Of a stretch of 64,000 nucleotides of DNA, positions 10,567 through 19,589 are shown one piece after another. This DNA is from Candidatus Eiseniibacteriota bacterium. GTDB taxonomy: Bacteria; Eisenbacteria; RBG-16-71-46. A program made the translations under genes and the position numbers. The notes under the pieces were generated by a model, which worked only from the letters and a program-made list of their open reading frames with translations, made no database searches and had not been told where the DNA came from. The first letter of the stretch is position 1, and the number at the start of each line of letters is the position of its first letter. The DNA lies in the NCBI GenBank assembly GCA_016710095.1, contig JADJLL010000012.1, forward strand, positions 1 through 64,000, in the 5' to 3' direction.

Positions 10567-11280
10567 TTATTCGGAATCCGGGTCCTGCTGGCGAGTGCGC
10601 GCGTAGACGTGCGCCATCCGCTGGAACGCGGTCGTGAACGAAAGTGCCACCAGGATCAGGAGACCCGCCGGAATGACGGGTCCGAGCCCCGCGAATCCCA
10701 TGATGATCACGAGCACGATGCGCTCGGGGCGCTCGAACCAACCGACCTTGCAGTCGATCCCGAGCCCCTCCGCGCGTGCGCGCGTGTACGACACCAGAAG
10801 AGAGCCGACCACCGCGAGCATCGCGAGCATCGCGATCACGGCCCACGTCAGGGGCTCGAGCCCCCGCTGCAGGTTGATCAGCACCCGCTGGGGATTCACG
10901 GCCATGTCCACGAGGTTGGACATGTAGAACCACGAGAACCCCAGCAACAGCGCCGCGTCCGCGATGCGGTCGAGCGCCGAGTCGAAGAACGCGCCGAAGC
11001 GCGTGATCGTGTTCGTCTTGCGGGCGAGCTGCCCGTCGAGGATGTCGCAGAGGCCCGACAGGCACGTGATCACCGCGCCCGTGCGGAAGCGGCCCATCGC
11101 GAACGCGAGGCCGGCGCCGATGCTGAACACCAGTCCGAGCACGGTGAGGTGGTTCGGGCGCAGTCCGACCGCGGCGATGGCGGAGACGAGCGGGTCGAGC
11201 GCGGCATGCGCGCCGTCCTTGAGCACGTCCTTGTATCCGCGTCCGGCGCCCTTGTCCTTGGACATCGTCTCGGCGCTCAC
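10567..11280 (-). CDS. CDP-alcohol phosphatidyltransferase, probably phosphatidylinositol(-phosphate) synthase
   Basis: Integral membrane enzyme of about 237 residues transferring a phosphatidyl group from CDP-diacylglycerol to an alcohol. The family signature DG-x2-AR-x8-G-x3-D-x3-D is complete in the stretch DGQLARKTN ... GAFFDSALD, and about six hydrophobic segments surround it. The GTG start at 11280 overlaps the rsmI stop in a GTGA, which indicates translational coupling. Because the next gene makes inositol-1-phosphate, the natural acceptor is most likely inositol phosphate or inositol; glycerol-3-phosphate is the alternative on sequence alone. Confidence 0.9.
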   Translation of the reverse strand: MSAETMSKDKGAGRGYKDVLKDGAHAALDPLVSAIAAVGLRPNHLTVLGLVFSIGAGLAFAMGRFRTGAVITCLSGLCDILDGQLARKTNTITRFGAFFDSALDRIADAALLLGFSWFYMSNLVDMAVNPQRVLINLQRGLEPLTWAVIAMLAMLAVVGSLLVSYTRARAEGLGIDCKVGWFERPERIVLVIIMGFAGLGPVIPAGLLILVALSFTTAFQRMAHVYARTRQQDPDSE

Positions 11281-11999
11281 GCTTCCGCCGCGCGCGAAGC
11301 GCGCGTCCTGCCACCCAACACCAGCACGATTTCCCCTCGTTTCTGGTCCTCGCGCAGCGCCGCGCGTACCTCGCGCGCGCTGCCGCGCAGCACCTGCTCG
11401 TGAATCTTCGTCAGTTCGCGCGCCAGCGCGATCGGCCGTTCCTGCCAGACCGCCTCGAGATCCTCGAGGCAGCGATCGATGCGATGCGGCGACTCGAAGG
11501 CCACGATGGTCTCGCGGCGTTCCGAGTACTCCTCGAGCAACCGCCGCCTCGCGCCGTGCTTCACGGGAAGGAAACCGACGAACGTGAATGCGTCCGTCGG
11601 CAGCCCGCTCACCTGCAGCGCCGCGAGTACGGCGCTCGGCCCGGGAATGCTTTCGACGCGGAGGCCTTCGGCGACCGCCGCTCGTACCAATGGAAAACCG
11701 GGATCGGCGATGCCCGGCGAACCGGCATCCGTCACGACGGCCACGGATTGACCGTCGTTCAGCCGCGCGATGATTCCGGAAATGCGCGAACGCTCGTTGT
11801 GCTCGAACAAGCTGACGAGTGTCGCGACGATTCCGAAATGATCGAGCAACCGGCGCGTCCGCCGAGTGTCCTCGGCGGCGACCAGGTCCACTTCGCGCAA
11901 GACACGCAACGCGCGGGTGGTGACGTCCTCGAGATTTCCGATGGGCGTCGCCACCAGGAACAAGGTGCCTCCGTGGCCGGAGGGGCGCGATTCGGTCAA
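11277..11999 (-). CDS. rsmI: 16S rRNA (cytidine-1402-2'-O)-methyltransferase
   Basis: SAM-dependent methylation of C1402 in the ribosomal decoding site. A TTG start at 11999 is chosen because GGAAGG lies 7 bases upstream; a further upstream TTG at 12050 has no good ribosome site. The protein opens with the tetrapyrrole-methylase-fold motif LFLVATPIGNLED, followed by AAEDTRRTRRLL, VTDAGSPGIADPG and PGPSAVLAAL, a textbook RsmI series. At about 240 residues it lacks the C-terminal extension seen in E. coli RsmI. Its stop overlaps the phosphatidyltransferase start by 4 bases. Confidence 0.94.
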   Translation of the reverse strand: MTESRPSGHGGTLFLVATPIGNLEDVTTRALRVLREVDLVAAEDTRRTRRLLDHFGIVATLVSLFEHNERSRISGIIARLNDGQSVAVVTDAGSPGIADPGFPLVRAAVAEGLRVESIPGPSAVLAALQVSGLPTDAFTFVGFLPVKHGARRRLLEEYSERRETIVAFESPHRIDRCLEDLEAVWQERPIALARELTKIHEQVLRGSAREVRAALREDQKRGEIVLVLGGRTRASRAAEA

Positions 12000-12074
12000 A
12001 CCAGATCCTTCCGACGTACGGGAAGCCGACCCCGAAAAATCGGGCCGCAAGTTAGCACGGGGGTTGGGGGGCGT

Positions 12075-13106
12075 CTACCGGCTGGCATGCACGGCCTCTC
12101 CGAACGCTCCGATGGCGCGTTCGACCCCGGCGTCGTCCACGTCGAGGTGACAGATCGCGCGGATCCGGCCCGTGCCGAATCCCACCATGCGAACGCCACG
12201 CTTCTCCAGTTCCGCCAGCACCTTGGCCGGATCGAGCGGCGCGGCGAGACGGGCGATCACGATGTTCGTGTCCGGCTCTCCCACCTCGACGCCGTCCATG
12301 CGCATGCCGGCCGCGAGCCGCTTCGCGCGGGCGTGGTCCTCGGCGAGACGGGCGACGTGATGGTCGAGCGCGTGCAGGCACGCGGCCGCGAGAATGCCGG
12401 CCTGGCGCATGCCGCCGCCCCAGCGCTTGCGGACGCGCCGGGCCTGCCGGATCTCGGCCTCTCCGCCGACGAGAATGCTGCCGACCGGCGCGCCGAGCCC
12501 CTTGGAAAAGCACATCATCGCCGTGTCCGCGCAGGCGGCCCACTCGGCGATGCTCACGCCGCTGGCGACCGCCGCGTTCCAGAGTCGCGCGCCGTCGAGG
12601 TGCACGCGCACGCCGTGCTCGCGCGCCGTGTCGGCCATCGCGCGCAGCTTCGCGAGCGGCACGATCGCGCCGCCCGCGCGGTTGTGCGTGTTCTCGACGC
12701 AGACGAGCGCGAGCTTCGCGGCGTGATCGTCGGACGCCGGCCGCAGGCGCGCCACGAGCGCCGCCGGATCGAGCGCGCCGCGCTCGCCCGCGACGATGTG
12801 CGCGAGGCAGCCGCTGGTCGCCGCGATGCCGCCCTGCTCGTACAGGAAGATGTGCGACTCGGACTCGAGCAGCACTTCGTTGCCCGGCTGCGTCAGGACG
12901 TTCACCGCGAGCTGGTTCGCCATCGTGCCGCTCGGCACGTAGAGCGCAGCGGCCTTTCCGGCGAGTTCGGCGCAGCGCTTCTCGAGCGCGAGCACGGTCG
13001 GGTCGTCCCCGAAGACGTCGTCCCCGACCTCGGCCTCGGCGATGGCGCGCCGCATGGCGGGCGTGGGACGCGTGACGGTGTCGCTGCGCAGATCGATGGC
13101 GGACAT
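12075..13106 (-). CDS. ltaE: Low-specificity L-threonine aldolase
   Basis: PLP enzyme splitting L-threonine or allo-threonine into glycine and acetaldehyde. The start at 13106 (MSAIDLRSDTVTRPT) is the family N-terminus. GDDVFGDDPTV, ALYVPSGTMANQLA, VHLDGARLWNAA and the PLP-lysine region CFSKGLGAPVGS follow, and the C-terminus is complete at 343 residues. The gene stands alone on the minus strand and diverges from the YugP-like protease. A short CCCGA/TCGGG hairpin at about 12031-12044 lies between it and rsmI. Confidence 0.95.
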   Translation of the reverse strand: MSAIDLRSDTVTRPTPAMRRAIAEAEVGDDVFGDDPTVLALEKRCAELAGKAAALYVPSGTMANQLAVNVLTQPGNEVLLESESHIFLYEQGGIAATSGCLAHIVAGERGALDPAALVARLRPASDDHAAKLALVCVENTHNRAGGAIVPLAKLRAMADTAREHGVRVHLDGARLWNAAVASGVSIAEWAACADTAMMCFSKGLGAPVGSILVGGEAEIRQARRVRKRWGGGMRQAGILAAACLHALDHHVARLAEDHARAKRLAAGMRMDGVEVGEPDTNIVIARLAAPLDPAKVLAELEKRGVRMVGFGTGRIRAICHLDVDDAGVERAIGAFGEAVHASR

Positions 13107-13404
13107 GACCACTCCGAAACGAGAGCCGGGAAGCGTGTGGGCCGGAACGAGTGCGGCGCAGTCTACGCGAGCGGCCCGTCCGGGCGCACGGTTCGGCGGA
13201 GTTGACCGGCGGTTCGCCCGCGCGTGACACGCTCGTGACGTGACCGCGGCGCCCCGCGTGGGATAACTTCGCGCGCCGCATCGAAGCGCTTTCTTCGAAG
13301 CGTCCGCCGAGTCGCGCCGCGTCCTGCGGCATCCAACGGCCCGGCGCACATGCGCACCGTGATCATGGTGGTCACGCGAGCCCCCGTGAAGGAGTGAGGC
13401 GGTC
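13107..13404. other. Divergent intergenic region
   Basis: About 300 bases between two divergent genes. No reading frame with a plausible ribosome site or coding pattern is seen, and no clear -35/-10 pair stands out on either strand. It must hold the promoters for ltaE and the YugP-like gene. Confidence 0.35.
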
Positions 13405-14109
13405 ATGCCGTTCGGATTCGGTTTCGATCCCACGATGATCCTGCTGCTTCCCGCCATGGGCTTCGCCCTCTGGGCGCAGTTCAAGGTCAAGAACACCTAC
13501 GAGAAGTTCACCGAGGTGCCCGCGTCGAGCGGCATGACCGGCCGCGACATGGCGCGCGCGATCATGACCCGCAACGGCGTGTCCGACGTGAACGTCGAGG
13601 CCGTGGGCGGACAGCTGAGCGACCACTACGATCCGGGCGCGAAGACCGTCCGGCTCTCCGAAGGCATCTACGACGGCCGTTCGATCTCGGCGATCGCGGT
13701 CGCCGCGCATGAAGTCGGGCACGTGCTGCAGCACCACCAGGGCTACTTCCCGATGCAGCTGCGCTCGACGTTCGTGCCCGTCGCCAATCTCGGCAGCACG
13801 CTCGCGACGCCGTTGTTCTTCATCGGCTTCCTGTTCGGCGCGAAGACGCCGTTCGGTCCGCTGCTCATGGACCTCGGCATCCTGTTCTTCGCGGCGGCGG
13901 TGCTCTTTCACGTCGTCACGCTTCCGGTCGAGTTCGACGCGTCCAAGCGCGCGCTCGCGCAGCTCACCACGAGCGGCGCGGTGATGCCGCAGGAAGTCGC
14001 CGGCGCCAAGCAGGTGCTGGATGCGGCCGCGCTCACGTACGTCGCCGCGGCGGCGATGGCGGCGCTGCAGCTCATCCGTCTCGTCCTGCTGCGCAACAGC
14101 CGCCGCTGA
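13405..14109 (+). CDS. Zinc-dependent membrane protease, YugP type
   Basis: Predicted membrane metalloprotease of 234 residues. The start at 13405 follows a GAAGGAG ribosome site. The protein has an N-terminal membrane helix, the zinc motif HEVGH (about residue 104) in AVAAHEVGHVLQHHQG, a downstream E in the LPVEFDASKRA helix likely to supply the third zinc ligand, and further membrane helices after the motif. This order is characteristic of the YugP/Zn_peptidase_2 family of poorly understood neutral proteases. Four bases separate its stop from the start of the TPR membrane protein on the same strand. Confidence 0.9.
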   Translation: MPFGFGFDPTMILLLPAMGFALWAQFKVKNTYEKFTEVPASSGMTGRDMARAIMTRNGVSDVNVEAVGGQLSDHYDPGAKTVRLSEGIYDGRSISAIAVAAHEVGHVLQHHQGYFPMQLRSTFVPVANLGSTLATPLFFIGFLFGAKTPFGPLLMDLGILFFAAAVLFHVVTLPVEFDASKRALAQLTTSGAVMPQEVAGAKQVLDAAALTYVAAAAMAALQLIRLVLLRNSRR

Positions 14110-14113
14110 TTCG

Positions 14114-15888
14114 ATGACACGGCGCTCCTCGTCCGCGAAGCCCGCCGTGACCAGCAGCACGCGATCCCGGCCGGCGCAGGCGCTTCCGACTTTCCGGATG
14201 CCCGCGCCGGCCTTCGCGTTTTTCGTCGCGCTCGCCGTCACGGCGCTGGTGCGCGTGCTCGCGCCGCTCGCCCCGGGGCGCTGGCTGTGGGGCGTCGATC
14301 TCGCGCGCGACCTGCCCGCCTGGGCGTTCCTGCCCGCATGGCTGGCGCTCGCCGTGGCGCTCGCCTGGCCCACGCTCTCGGGCGCGATCGTCGCGCGAGC
14401 GGGCGCCGCGCTGGCCCCACGCGCTCGCGCTCGCACTCTGCCTCGCCGGAGTCACGTGGGATGCTTCCCGAACGCGCCTTCGTCACGGGCGACACATCGC
14501 TCCGCCACGGAGCGTTCGCGCGGCTCGAGCACCCGGAAATGTTCACGCCGCAGGCGCTGCCGGCCGACCTCGCGCTGCATCACGCGCTTCCGCGCGCGGC
14601 CGGGCGCGCTTTCGGCATCACGCACGAAATGGCGGGCCGACTTTGGGGACTCGGGGTCGCGGTCGCCTGGACGTTCGCGGCGTGGTTCCTCGCGCGCGCG
14701 ATCGCGCGCACGCCCGCCGCTTCGTGGGCCGCGTTCGCGACGGCGCTGTTCGGAGCGCAGCTCGCGTTGCTCAACGGGTACGCCAAGGCGACCGTCGAGA
14801 TGAACGTGTGCGTGCTCGTGCTCGCGGCCGCGATGCTCGCGCTCGCGAGGCGAGGACGAGAGCTCGGCGTCGCGGGTCTCGCGATCGCCCTCGCGCTGGT
14901 CCTCCATCGCTCGGCGGTGGCGCTGTTGCCCGCGTGGATCGCGGCGCTCGCGCTCGCGGCGACCGCGCCGCGCGAAGCGCGCCCGAAGGCGGTCGACTGG
15001 CTGCTCGCGATGGCCCCGCTCGGCGCGCTCGCGGTGATCGGCCCGCGGGTCTGGAAGACGTTCGCCACCTTCGACTCCGCGAAGCACGCGCCGCACGGCC
15101 TGACCACGCTCGCGCCCACCGAACTCAACGACACCGCGCAGACGTTGCTCCTGCTCGCGCCGCTCGCGCTGCTCGCCTTCGGGTGGTTCGTGCGCGCGCT
15201 CTGGTGGCGCCGCCGGGAATCCGTCGCGCTCGCGGCGCTCCTGCTCCCGCAGCTCGCGCTGCTCGCGTTCGTGCGTCCGCAGCAGGGGCTCTTCCGCGAC
15301 TGGGACGTGTACGTGAGCGCGGGCATCGCGGTCTCCGCGCTCGTCGCGTGGCTCGTGGCCGAAGCGCTCGACGAAGCGCCGAACGCGGCGTGGCTCGCGT
15401 TGCCGGTGCTGCTCGCGTCGGCGCCGCCCGCCGTGCAGTGGCTCGCCCACCAGTCCGACCAGCCGCGCGCGCTCGCGCGCGCGAGCGACCTGCTGATCGG
15501 CCCGCCCGCCCGGCCCGCCGACGTGCGCGCCGCGGGCTACGATCATCTCGGCATGATGTACATGACGTCGGGCGACCGCGCGCGCGCCGATCAGGCGTTC
15601 GCACGATCGATCGAGGCGGCGCCGAACCCGCGCCTCATGGTGCAGCGCGGCATGAACGCCACGCTCTCCGGCGACTACGCGGCCGCGCGCGAACAGTACG
15701 ATCGGGCGGTGGCGCTCAACCCCGAACTCACGATGGGCTGGCGGGGACTCGCGACCTGCGCGAGCGCGCTCGGCGACGCGGCCACCATGGAGCGGGCGCT
15801 GGTCGGACTGCGCCGGCTCCTGCCGAACGACAGCTTCACGCGCGAGGCCGAAGCCTGGCTGGAAGCGAATCGCCCGGCCGCTCGATAG
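14114..15888 (+). CDS. Polytopic membrane protein with C-terminal TPR repeats (frameshifted)
   Basis: Start at 14114, immediately after the YugP-like gene. The N-terminal part has hydrophobic segments (FAFFVALAVTALVRVL, WAFLPAWLALAVALAW). The frame changes near 14411 and again near 14472, after which about 470 residues run intact to 15888. Roughly ten membrane helices are followed by two or three TPR units (DHLGMMYMTSGDRARADQAF, AREQYDRAVALNPEL). The overall plan resembles GT-C-fold membrane glycosyltransferases or O-antigen-ligase-like proteins carrying TPRs, but I see no decisive catalytic motif, so function is open. The indels are probably sequence errors. Confidence 0.7.
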
Positions 15889-15908
15889 GAAGAGCGCCGG
15901 GCGATTCG
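15866..15908. terminator. Hairpin between convergent genes
   Basis: A near-perfect 17-base inverted repeat with one bulged C (CGAATCGCCCGG paired with CCGGGCGATTCG plus inner pairs). The TAG stop of the TPR membrane gene lies in the loop. It sits between two convergent genes and could end both transcripts, though neither side has a strong T-run. Confidence 0.55.
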
Positions 15909-15933
15909 AACGTTCGTGATGCAGGCAGCGGAG

Positions 15934-16212
15934 TTACTGCTGCGACACCATGTCCTTCAGTTCCTTCGAGACCTTGAACACGGGCACGCGGCGCGGCGGC
16001 ACCGGCACGGCTTCACCCGTGCGCGGATTGCGCGCGATGCGCGACTTGCGGTCCTTGACCCGGAACGTGCCGAAGCCACGGATCTCGATGTGATGGCCGT
16101 TGGCCAACGCCTTGGTGACGGCATTCAGGAAGCAGTCGACGGTTTCCGCGACATCTTTCTTGGTCAGTCCCGTGCGTTCCGAGATCTGATCCACGATATC
16201 CGCCTTGGTCAT
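15934..16212 (-). CDS. HU/IHF-family DNA-binding protein
   Basis: Small dimeric nucleoid protein of 92 residues that bends DNA. The start at 16212 (MTKADIVDQISERTG) is set by a strong GGAGGAGAG ribosome site. The conserved arm GFGTFRVKDRKSRIARNPRTGE contains the NPRTG intercalation motif, and the C-terminal helix follows. The sequence is closer in style to IHF-beta than to E. coli HU, but the two are hard to separate without a tree. It has its own promoter about 70 bases upstream. Confidence 0.95.
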   Translation of the reverse strand: MTKADIVDQISERTGLTKKDVAETVDCFLNAVTKALANGHHIEIRGFGTFRVKDRKSRIARNPRTGEAVPVPPRRVPVFKVSKELKDMVSQQ

Positions 16213-16281
16213 CTTCTCTCCTCCTTCACGCCGACCCGGCTCGAGTGATGGGTGGCGGGTCTCGAACCGAGGAACGCGGGG

Positions 16282-16311
16282 ACCGTATCCGGGCCGGACT
16301 CGCCCTGTCAA
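16282..16311 (-). promoter_or_regulatory. Sigma-70-type promoter of the HU/IHF gene
   Basis: Minus-strand -35 TTGACA (16306-16311), 18-base spacer, and -10 TACGGT (16282-16287). The bases around the -35 (AAAAACGGATTGACAG) are identical to those at the promoter of the secreted protein near 4690. Transcription would start about 60 bases before the gene. Confidence 0.6.
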
Positions 16312-16351
16312 TCCGTTTTTAGCCAACAGCTTGAGCCATCGGCCCTGCTGG

Positions 16352-17302
16352 TCAGGCCTCCGGCAGCCCCAGCGCCCGGCGCCGTGCCGCCTCCATGGGG
16401 TGGGCCGCCGCCCGGGCGGTCTCCCGCAGGATCGTCGGCCGGCCGGCCGCGACTTCGCCCGCCAGCTCCTTCGCGAACGCCCCGCTGCGGATCTCCTCGA
16501 GCATGGTTTTCATCGCCTCGCGGCTGGCGGGCCCGATCACGCGGGCGCCCCGCGAGACGTCGCCGTAGAGCGCCGTGCCGCTGATGCCCTGCCGCAGGCC
16601 GGACACGCCACGCTCGTGCAGCAGGTCGGCGAGGAACTTCAGCTGGTGGACGCACTCCGAGGTAGGCGATCTCCGGCGAGTAGCCGGACGCCACCAGCGT
16701 CTCCACGCCGCGGTCACCAACTCGTTCATGCCGCCGCAGAGAACGGTCTGTTCGCCGAACAGGTCGACTTCCGTCTCCTCGCGCACCGTCGTGCGCCACA
16801 GTCGGGCGCGCGCGCAGCCGAGCCACTCGGCGTAGTCCTCGGCCCGCTGCCACGCGCGGCCGCTGCCGTCCTGGTGCACCGCGAGGTAGGCGGGCAGTCC
16901 GTCGCCGCGCTCGTACACCTGGCGCAGCACGCGGCCGGGGCCGGTCGGCGCGACGAGTACGACGTCGGCGTCGGAGCGCACGTCGAGCGCGCCGTACAGC
17001 AGGTTGAAGCCGTGCGCGAACACGAGGCACGCGCCGCTCGGGATCGCCGGGCCGACCGTCGCCCAGGCGTCGGGCACGGCCTCGTCGGGCACGAGCATCG
17101 CGATCACGTCGGCGCGCGCGGCGGCTTCCGCGGGCGTGAACACCTCGAAGCCGGCCTCCTTCGCGCGCGCTTCCGCGCCGCGCCCCGGGCGCGCGCCGAC
17201 GATCACCCGGCGGCCGGAGTCGCGCAGGTTGAGCGCGTGCGCGGCGCCCTGGTTGCCGTAGCCGAGAATGGCGGCGACTTCGCCCCGACCGGTCGTGCTC
17301 AT
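16352..17302 (-). CDS. ilvC: Ketol-acid reductoisomerase (two compensating frameshifts)
   Basis: Converts acetolactate to dihydroxyisovalerate in branched-chain amino acid synthesis. Start at 17302 (MSTTGRGEVAAILGYGNQG). The Rossmann motif GYGNQG, VFAHGFN, the metal-binding DLFGEQTVLCGG and the later ECVHQLKF helix are all present. Near 16710 a G is missing and near 16658 a G is extra, so about 17 residues (VETLVASGYSPEIAYL) are read in another frame before the original resumes; both changes fit sequence errors. The N-terminus lacks the usual 12-15 residues before the Rossmann fold, and APTGPG replaces the common APKGPG, so this is a divergent class I enzyme. No other ilv gene is nearby. Confidence 0.85.
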   Translation of the reverse strand: MSTTGRGEVAAILGYGNQGAAHALNLRDSGRRVIVGARPGRGAEARAKEAGFEVFTPAEAAARADVIAMLVPDEAVPDAWATVGPAIPSGACLVFAHGFNLLYGALDVRSDADVVLVAPTGPGRVLRQVYERGDGLPAYLAVHQDGSGRAWQRAEDYAEWLGCARARLWRTTVREETEVDLFGEQTVLCGGMNELVTAAWRRWWRPATRRRSPTSECVHQLKFLADLLHERGVSGLRQGISGTALYGDVSRGARVIGPASREAMKTMLEEIRSGAFAKELAGEVAAGRPTILRETARAAAHPMEAARRRALGLPEA

Positions 17303-17345
17303 GACGCTGTTCTCCTCCGCCGTTCGGCGGCTCGCGCGTTTCCGG

Positions 17346-17387
17346 AAAAGCGCGCGGCCTCCAGACCCTTCGGTCCGGAGGCCGCGC
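17346..17387 (-). terminator. Rho-independent terminator of the secreted TPR gene
   Basis: Perfect 11-base stem GCGCGGCCTCC/GGAGGCCGCGC (17352-17362 with 17377-17387) with an inner GACC/GGTC pair. On the minus strand it is followed by a TTTT run. It lies about 40 bases after the TPR gene stop. Confidence 0.8.
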
Positions 17388-17428
17388 AAGGCAGGCGCCG
17401 CCGGTGCGTCACCGGCGATCCGCCGAAG

Positions 17429-18853
17429 CTACTTCTTGCCGAACGACCAGTCCGACTTCTGGACGAGCACTCCGGCCGAGTTGAACGTGAACGCGACCTT
17501 CTTGGCGGCATAAACCCACGTCTGCAGCGCGCCCGCCTGGTTGTCCGTCCACATGAGCACGCGCTCGGGCGTGCCCATCGAGGCCGCGGTGTTCGCCGCC
17601 GCCGTGCCGGCCTTCGCGCCCTTCACCGTCGCCGCCGCATCCGGCGCCGGCGTGCCCGAGTTCATCGCGAGGTACATGAACATCATCTCGGTCATGCGCG
17701 TGTTGTTGCTCTGCTTGCTGTACACGGCCGCGAGCTGGCGGAAGTACACCTTCTCCTCGGGCTTGATGCTGATCGCCTTGGCGAGCACCTGCTCGGCCTC
17801 GGCGAACTTCTTCTCGTCGGCCAGCACGGAGCCGAGCTGCGACAGCGCGTCGGCGTCGTTCGGCGACTTGACCAGCACGGCGCGCCACTGCGCTTCGGCG
17901 AGACCGAGCTCGGACGCGTTCTGGTACGCGAGCGCCGCGTTGAACGCGAGGTTCGCGTCGGTGTCGCGCAGCGAGTAGGCCTTCGCGTAGGCGTCACCGG
18001 CGAGCTTGAAGTCCGCCTTCTTCGCGGCGTCCTGCTTGTTGCCGGCGCGCGTGAAGTACGCGTTGCCGAGACCCATGTAGAGGTCGACGCCGTTCGGGTC
18101 CTGCTTCACGAGCTCGGTGTAGTACGAGATCGCCTCGTCCAGCTTGTTCGCCACGAGCAGGCCGTTCGCCTTGTTCGCGCGCACCGTGGTGAGCGCGGAC
18201 GAAAGGTTCGTGTCGCCGGGAACCTCGACGAGCGCATTGCGGAGCACGGATTCCGCGTTGTCGAAGTCGCCCATCAGCGCGTAGGCCGTCGCGAGATTGC
18301 GCAGCGTCTGCGGGTGGCCGGGGCGCAGGAACTTCGCCTGCGTCAGCTTGAGCAGCGCCGTCTCGTAGCTCGTCTTGGCCGCGGCGTACAGTTCCTTCTC
18401 GTCGTCGGTCGGCTTCTTGGTGAAGTCGGGATACGCCGACTGCGCCGTCTGGATCGCGGCGATGCCGTCGTTGTAGCGCATGGTCCAGTAGTGATCGCGG
18501 TTCGTCTCGATGAGCACGACCTTCTTCTTGTCACCCTTCGCCGAACCGGCCGCGATCGCCTTGCCGAACCACTCGCCGGCGGGCCCGCAGCTGTCGAGCT
18601 CGGCGTACGCCCAGCCGAGGTATCCGAGAGCCTCGAAGTCGGCCTCGTCCTCCGTGGCGCACATCGAGAGCTGGTCCACCGCCTTGTTCATCTCGCGCTG
18701 GTAGTCCTCGGTGTTGCCCTTCTCCTTGTCGCGCAGTCCCTGCATCACGTACTGAATGCCACCCGCGCAATGCGGGTTGCGCGCGAGCGCGTTGCCCGCG
18801 AGCAGGAGACAGAGGACGGCCGCCGTACCGGCGGCGAACACACGAGATTTCAC
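17429..18853 (-). CDS. Secreted TPR-repeat protein
   Basis: Exported protein of 474 residues with a signal peptide (about 1-24, cleavage after NALA). From about residue 170 a series of TPR units is visible: TLRNLATAYALMGDFDNAES, VDLYMGLGNAYF, NLAFNAALAYQNASELGLAE, ALSQLGSVLADEKKFAEAEQ. Four Cys in the first 90 residues may form disulfides. The C-terminal 110 residues leave the repeat pattern and hold an Ala/Gly linker followed by a compact domain. It is probably a periplasmic scaffold or assembly factor; no specific partner is suggested by context. The start has TCAGGAGGTAGCC upstream and the gene ends in a strong terminator. Confidence 0.85.
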   Translation of the reverse strand: MKSRVFAAGTAAVLCLLLAGNALARNPHCAGGIQYVMQGLRDKEKGNTEDYQREMNKAVDQLSMCATEDEADFEALGYLGWAYAELDSCGPAGEWFGKAIAAGSAKGDKKKVVLIETNRDHYWTMRYNDGIAAIQTAQSAYPDFTKKPTDDEKELYAAAKTSYETALLKLTQAKFLRPGHPQTLRNLATAYALMGDFDNAESVLRNALVEVPGDTNLSSALTTVRANKANGLLVANKLDEAISYYTELVKQDPNGVDLYMGLGNAYFTRAGNKQDAAKKADFKLAGDAYAKAYSLRDTDANLAFNAALAYQNASELGLAEAQWRAVLVKSPNDADALSQLGSVLADEKKFAEAEQVLAKAISIKPEEKVYFRQLAAVYSKQSNNTRMTEMMFMYLAMNSGTPAPDAAATVKGAKAGTAAANTAASMGTPERVLMWTDNQAGALQTWVYAAKKVAFTFNSAGVLVQKSDWSFGKK

Positions 18854-18872
18854 GGCTACCTCCTGAAAAGGG

Positions 18873-19589
18873 TCAGACGAGGCGGTTTCCGTTCACCGCG
18901 AGGCCGAACGTGGCTCCGAGGTACTTGGCCGCCTTGCGCGACGCCATCATGCGCGTCATGAATATCTCGAAGTACTCCATGACGTGCGAAATATTCGGGT
19001 CGATGGTCAGTTCCAGCGTGATGTGCTTCCGGTCGTCGTCCACGTTGAGGAAACTCTTCTCCACCGCGTAGTTGACACGGTCGTGAATATCGAACCGGAT
19101 CATGTCGGGATTGCGCACCCGGGTGCGGTGCACGTCGCTCTTGTCCGCGAGGATGATGGCCGCCGCCACGGGGTTGACGGGATCGCCGTCGTTCTCGTGG
19201 TGGTTGCCGATCGCCGCGATGATCTTGAGCAGTTCCATGTCCTCCATCCCGAACTCGTGGAGGATCTGCATGGCCATCACGGCCCCGGTCTGCGCGTGGT
19301 GCTCGCGATTGACGCCGTTGCCGATGTCGTGAAGCAGCCCGGCGATCGCGGCCAGCTCGCACTCCCGCTCCGGGTAACCCATGCGCTTGAGCACGTTGTG
19401 GGCGATCCGGCTGACCAGGCCCACGTGCCGCTCGCCGTGCTCGGTGTAGCCGATCTGCTCGAGCGCCGCGTCCGCCATCCGGATGTGGTTCTTGACCCGG
19501 GGATGGTCGCGCACGAACTCGAGCGTGATGCGGGGAGCACCGCCGGGAGTGCCGGCGTCGGAAGCGGCCTTGGGGCTCGAAGAGGTCAT
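18873..19589 (-). CDS. HD-domain phosphohydrolase
   Basis: Cytosolic metal-dependent phosphohydrolase of about 238 residues. The start is placed at 19589 (MTSSSPKAASDAG) because conservation begins just after it and an AAGGA ribosome site lies upstream. The HD signature is complete: H in RHVGLVSRIAH, the HD pair in AGLLHDIGNG, and IGNHHEN plus ILADKSDVHR further on. The family includes nucleotide and cyclic-dinucleotide phosphohydrolases; the GYP motif of cyclic-di-GMP phosphodiesterases is absent. The TPR gene follows after only about 20 bases, so the two are probably one transcript. Confidence 0.88.
   Translation of the reverse strand: MTSSSPKAASDAGTPGGAPRITLEFVRDHPRVKNHIRMADAALEQIGYTEHGERHVGLVSRIAHNVLKRMGYPERECELAAIAGLLHDIGNGVNREHHAQTGAVMAMQILHEFGMEDMELLKIIAAIGNHHENDGDPVNPVAAAIILADKSDVHRTRVRNPDMIRFDIHDRVNYAVEKSFLNVDDDRKHITLELTIDPNISHVMEYFEIFMTRMMASRKAAKYLGATFGLAVNGNRLV

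Noticed and set aside
16240..16275. GGTTCGAG on the minus strand resembling a tRNA T-loop
   Set aside because: The flanking bases cannot form a 5-base T-stem and no acceptor, D-arm or anticodon arm is found. No tRNA or rRNA gene was recognised anywhere in the window.
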